From an uncultured Clostridium sp. (GTDB taxonomy: Bacteria; Bacillota; Clostridia; TANB77; CAG-508), in the NCBI GenBank assembly GCA_947573555.1, contig CANPFO010000014.1, positions 1 to 32,489 on the forward strand: DNA of 32,489 bases, read 5' to 3'. Every line of letters begins with the position of its first letter. Position 1 is the first letter of the stretch. The translations under genes and the position numbers were made by a program. Positions 32,173 through 32,489 of this stretch are shown here, in pieces. The notes under the pieces are model-generated. The model worked only from the letters and a program-made list of their open reading frames with translations, was not told where the DNA came from and searched no databases.

Positions 32173-32489
32173 CTATAATTTTTTGTTTTTGTTATATTCT
32201 CGTTGCATTTTTGCTACAGAATTCTTTATTGCTTTCGTTATTGCATCATATGTTTTATTTTTATTTACAGCGATTTCTTCTATGCTCATTTTTTGATAAT
32301 ATCTCATTTCTATAACATCCTGATTGTACTTTTTTAATATTTTTACTAGATTCTCTACCACTTTTATTTTTAGTTCTAAACTTTTAATATACCTTTTCTT
32401 ATCTGATATTTTATCTTGTCTTTCTATTACTTGGTTTTCTATACTAGATTCAACATAACCTTTTGCTTTAGGCATTCCATCTAAATTAG
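32173..32489 (-). CDS. RinA/ArpU-like phage late transcription activator (5' part outside the window)
   Basis: The frame is open to the window edge (NLDGMPKAKGYVESSIENQV), so the gene starts to the right of position 32489 and the ATG at 32475 is probably internal. The visible 105 residues have the DGMPK motif near the start, a helical body (KRYIKSLELKIKVVENLVKI) and a C-terminal sigma-4-like helix-turn-helix (DVIEMRYYQKMSIEEIAVNK followed by TYDAITKAIKNSVAKMQREY). RinA-like and DUF1492-type activators lie just ahead of packaging genes and switch on late transcription. No CGG occurs in the visible part. Confidence 0.8.
   Translation of the reverse strand, partial: NLDGMPKAKGYVESSIENQVIERQDKISDKKRYIKSLELKIKVVENLVKILKKYNQDVIEMRYYQKMSIEEIAVNKNKTYDAITKAIKNSVAKMQREYNKNKKL

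Overview
The window comes from a low-G+C, spore-forming member of the Firmicutes, most likely an uncultured clostridium. The evidence is strong A/T codon bias, cdaA, rqcP, a spoVM gene, and gene neighbours typical of clostridia. Positions 1-7505 are host chromosome: a truA start fragment, rqcP, cdaA, a small membrane gene, rpmB and nth on the minus strand; a membrane gene and spoVM on the plus strand; then a minus-strand run of small membrane gene, nucleoside kinase, RNHCP protein, VanZ-like protein and argS. Positions 7597-8214 hold a more G+C-rich, probably foreign reading frame. Positions 8324-9353 hold small regulator-like genes. Positions 9455-32489 are a siphovirus prophage with an HK97-type head, read right to left: late activator, tRNA, methyltransferase, small phage gene, HNH/P-loop protein, terminase, portal, protease, capsid, connectors, tail, a diversity-generating retroelement (DGR), holin genes and amidase. 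No integrase is inside the window.

The main finding is a recoding signal. Ten genes are broken when read with the standard code, and in each the break is an in-frame CGG. If the C is skipped, so that CGGN is read as glycine, the frame is restored to its family sequence every time. There are twelve sites: truA fragment (66-68), spoVM (3024-3026), vanZ (5039-5041 and 4990-4992), RNHCP (5577-5579 and 5471-5473), amidase (10011-10013), holin-cluster membrane protein (11062-11064), DGR reverse transcriptase (12745-12747), tape measure (18402-18404), large terminase (28038-28040) and HNH/P-loop protein (29692-29694). The glycines fall at family landmarks, including the P-loop GKS, the amidase CPG, the VanZ PGRSG and SpoVM Gly14. 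In the intact genes CGG occurs about thirty times by hand scan, always out of frame. The one in-frame CGG that reads well as Arg (7774-7776) is in the foreign-looking gene. The simplest reading is that CGG is not an arginine codon here but a +1 frameshift or four-base glycine codon, shared by host and prophage.

The DGR is complete: a C-type-lectin-like target gene with its variable repeat (VR) at the 3' end, an Avd-like helical protein, the template repeat (TR), and a reverse transcriptase whose frame itself needs the CGG shift. TR and VR are 97 bp each and differ at 11 positions, all adenines in the TR on the coding strand. The tail assembly chaperone also carries a classic -1 slippery heptamer, so -1 and +1 recoding serve the same tail operon. 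One further break, in the methyltransferase gene, is at an A7 run and does not fit the CGG rule.
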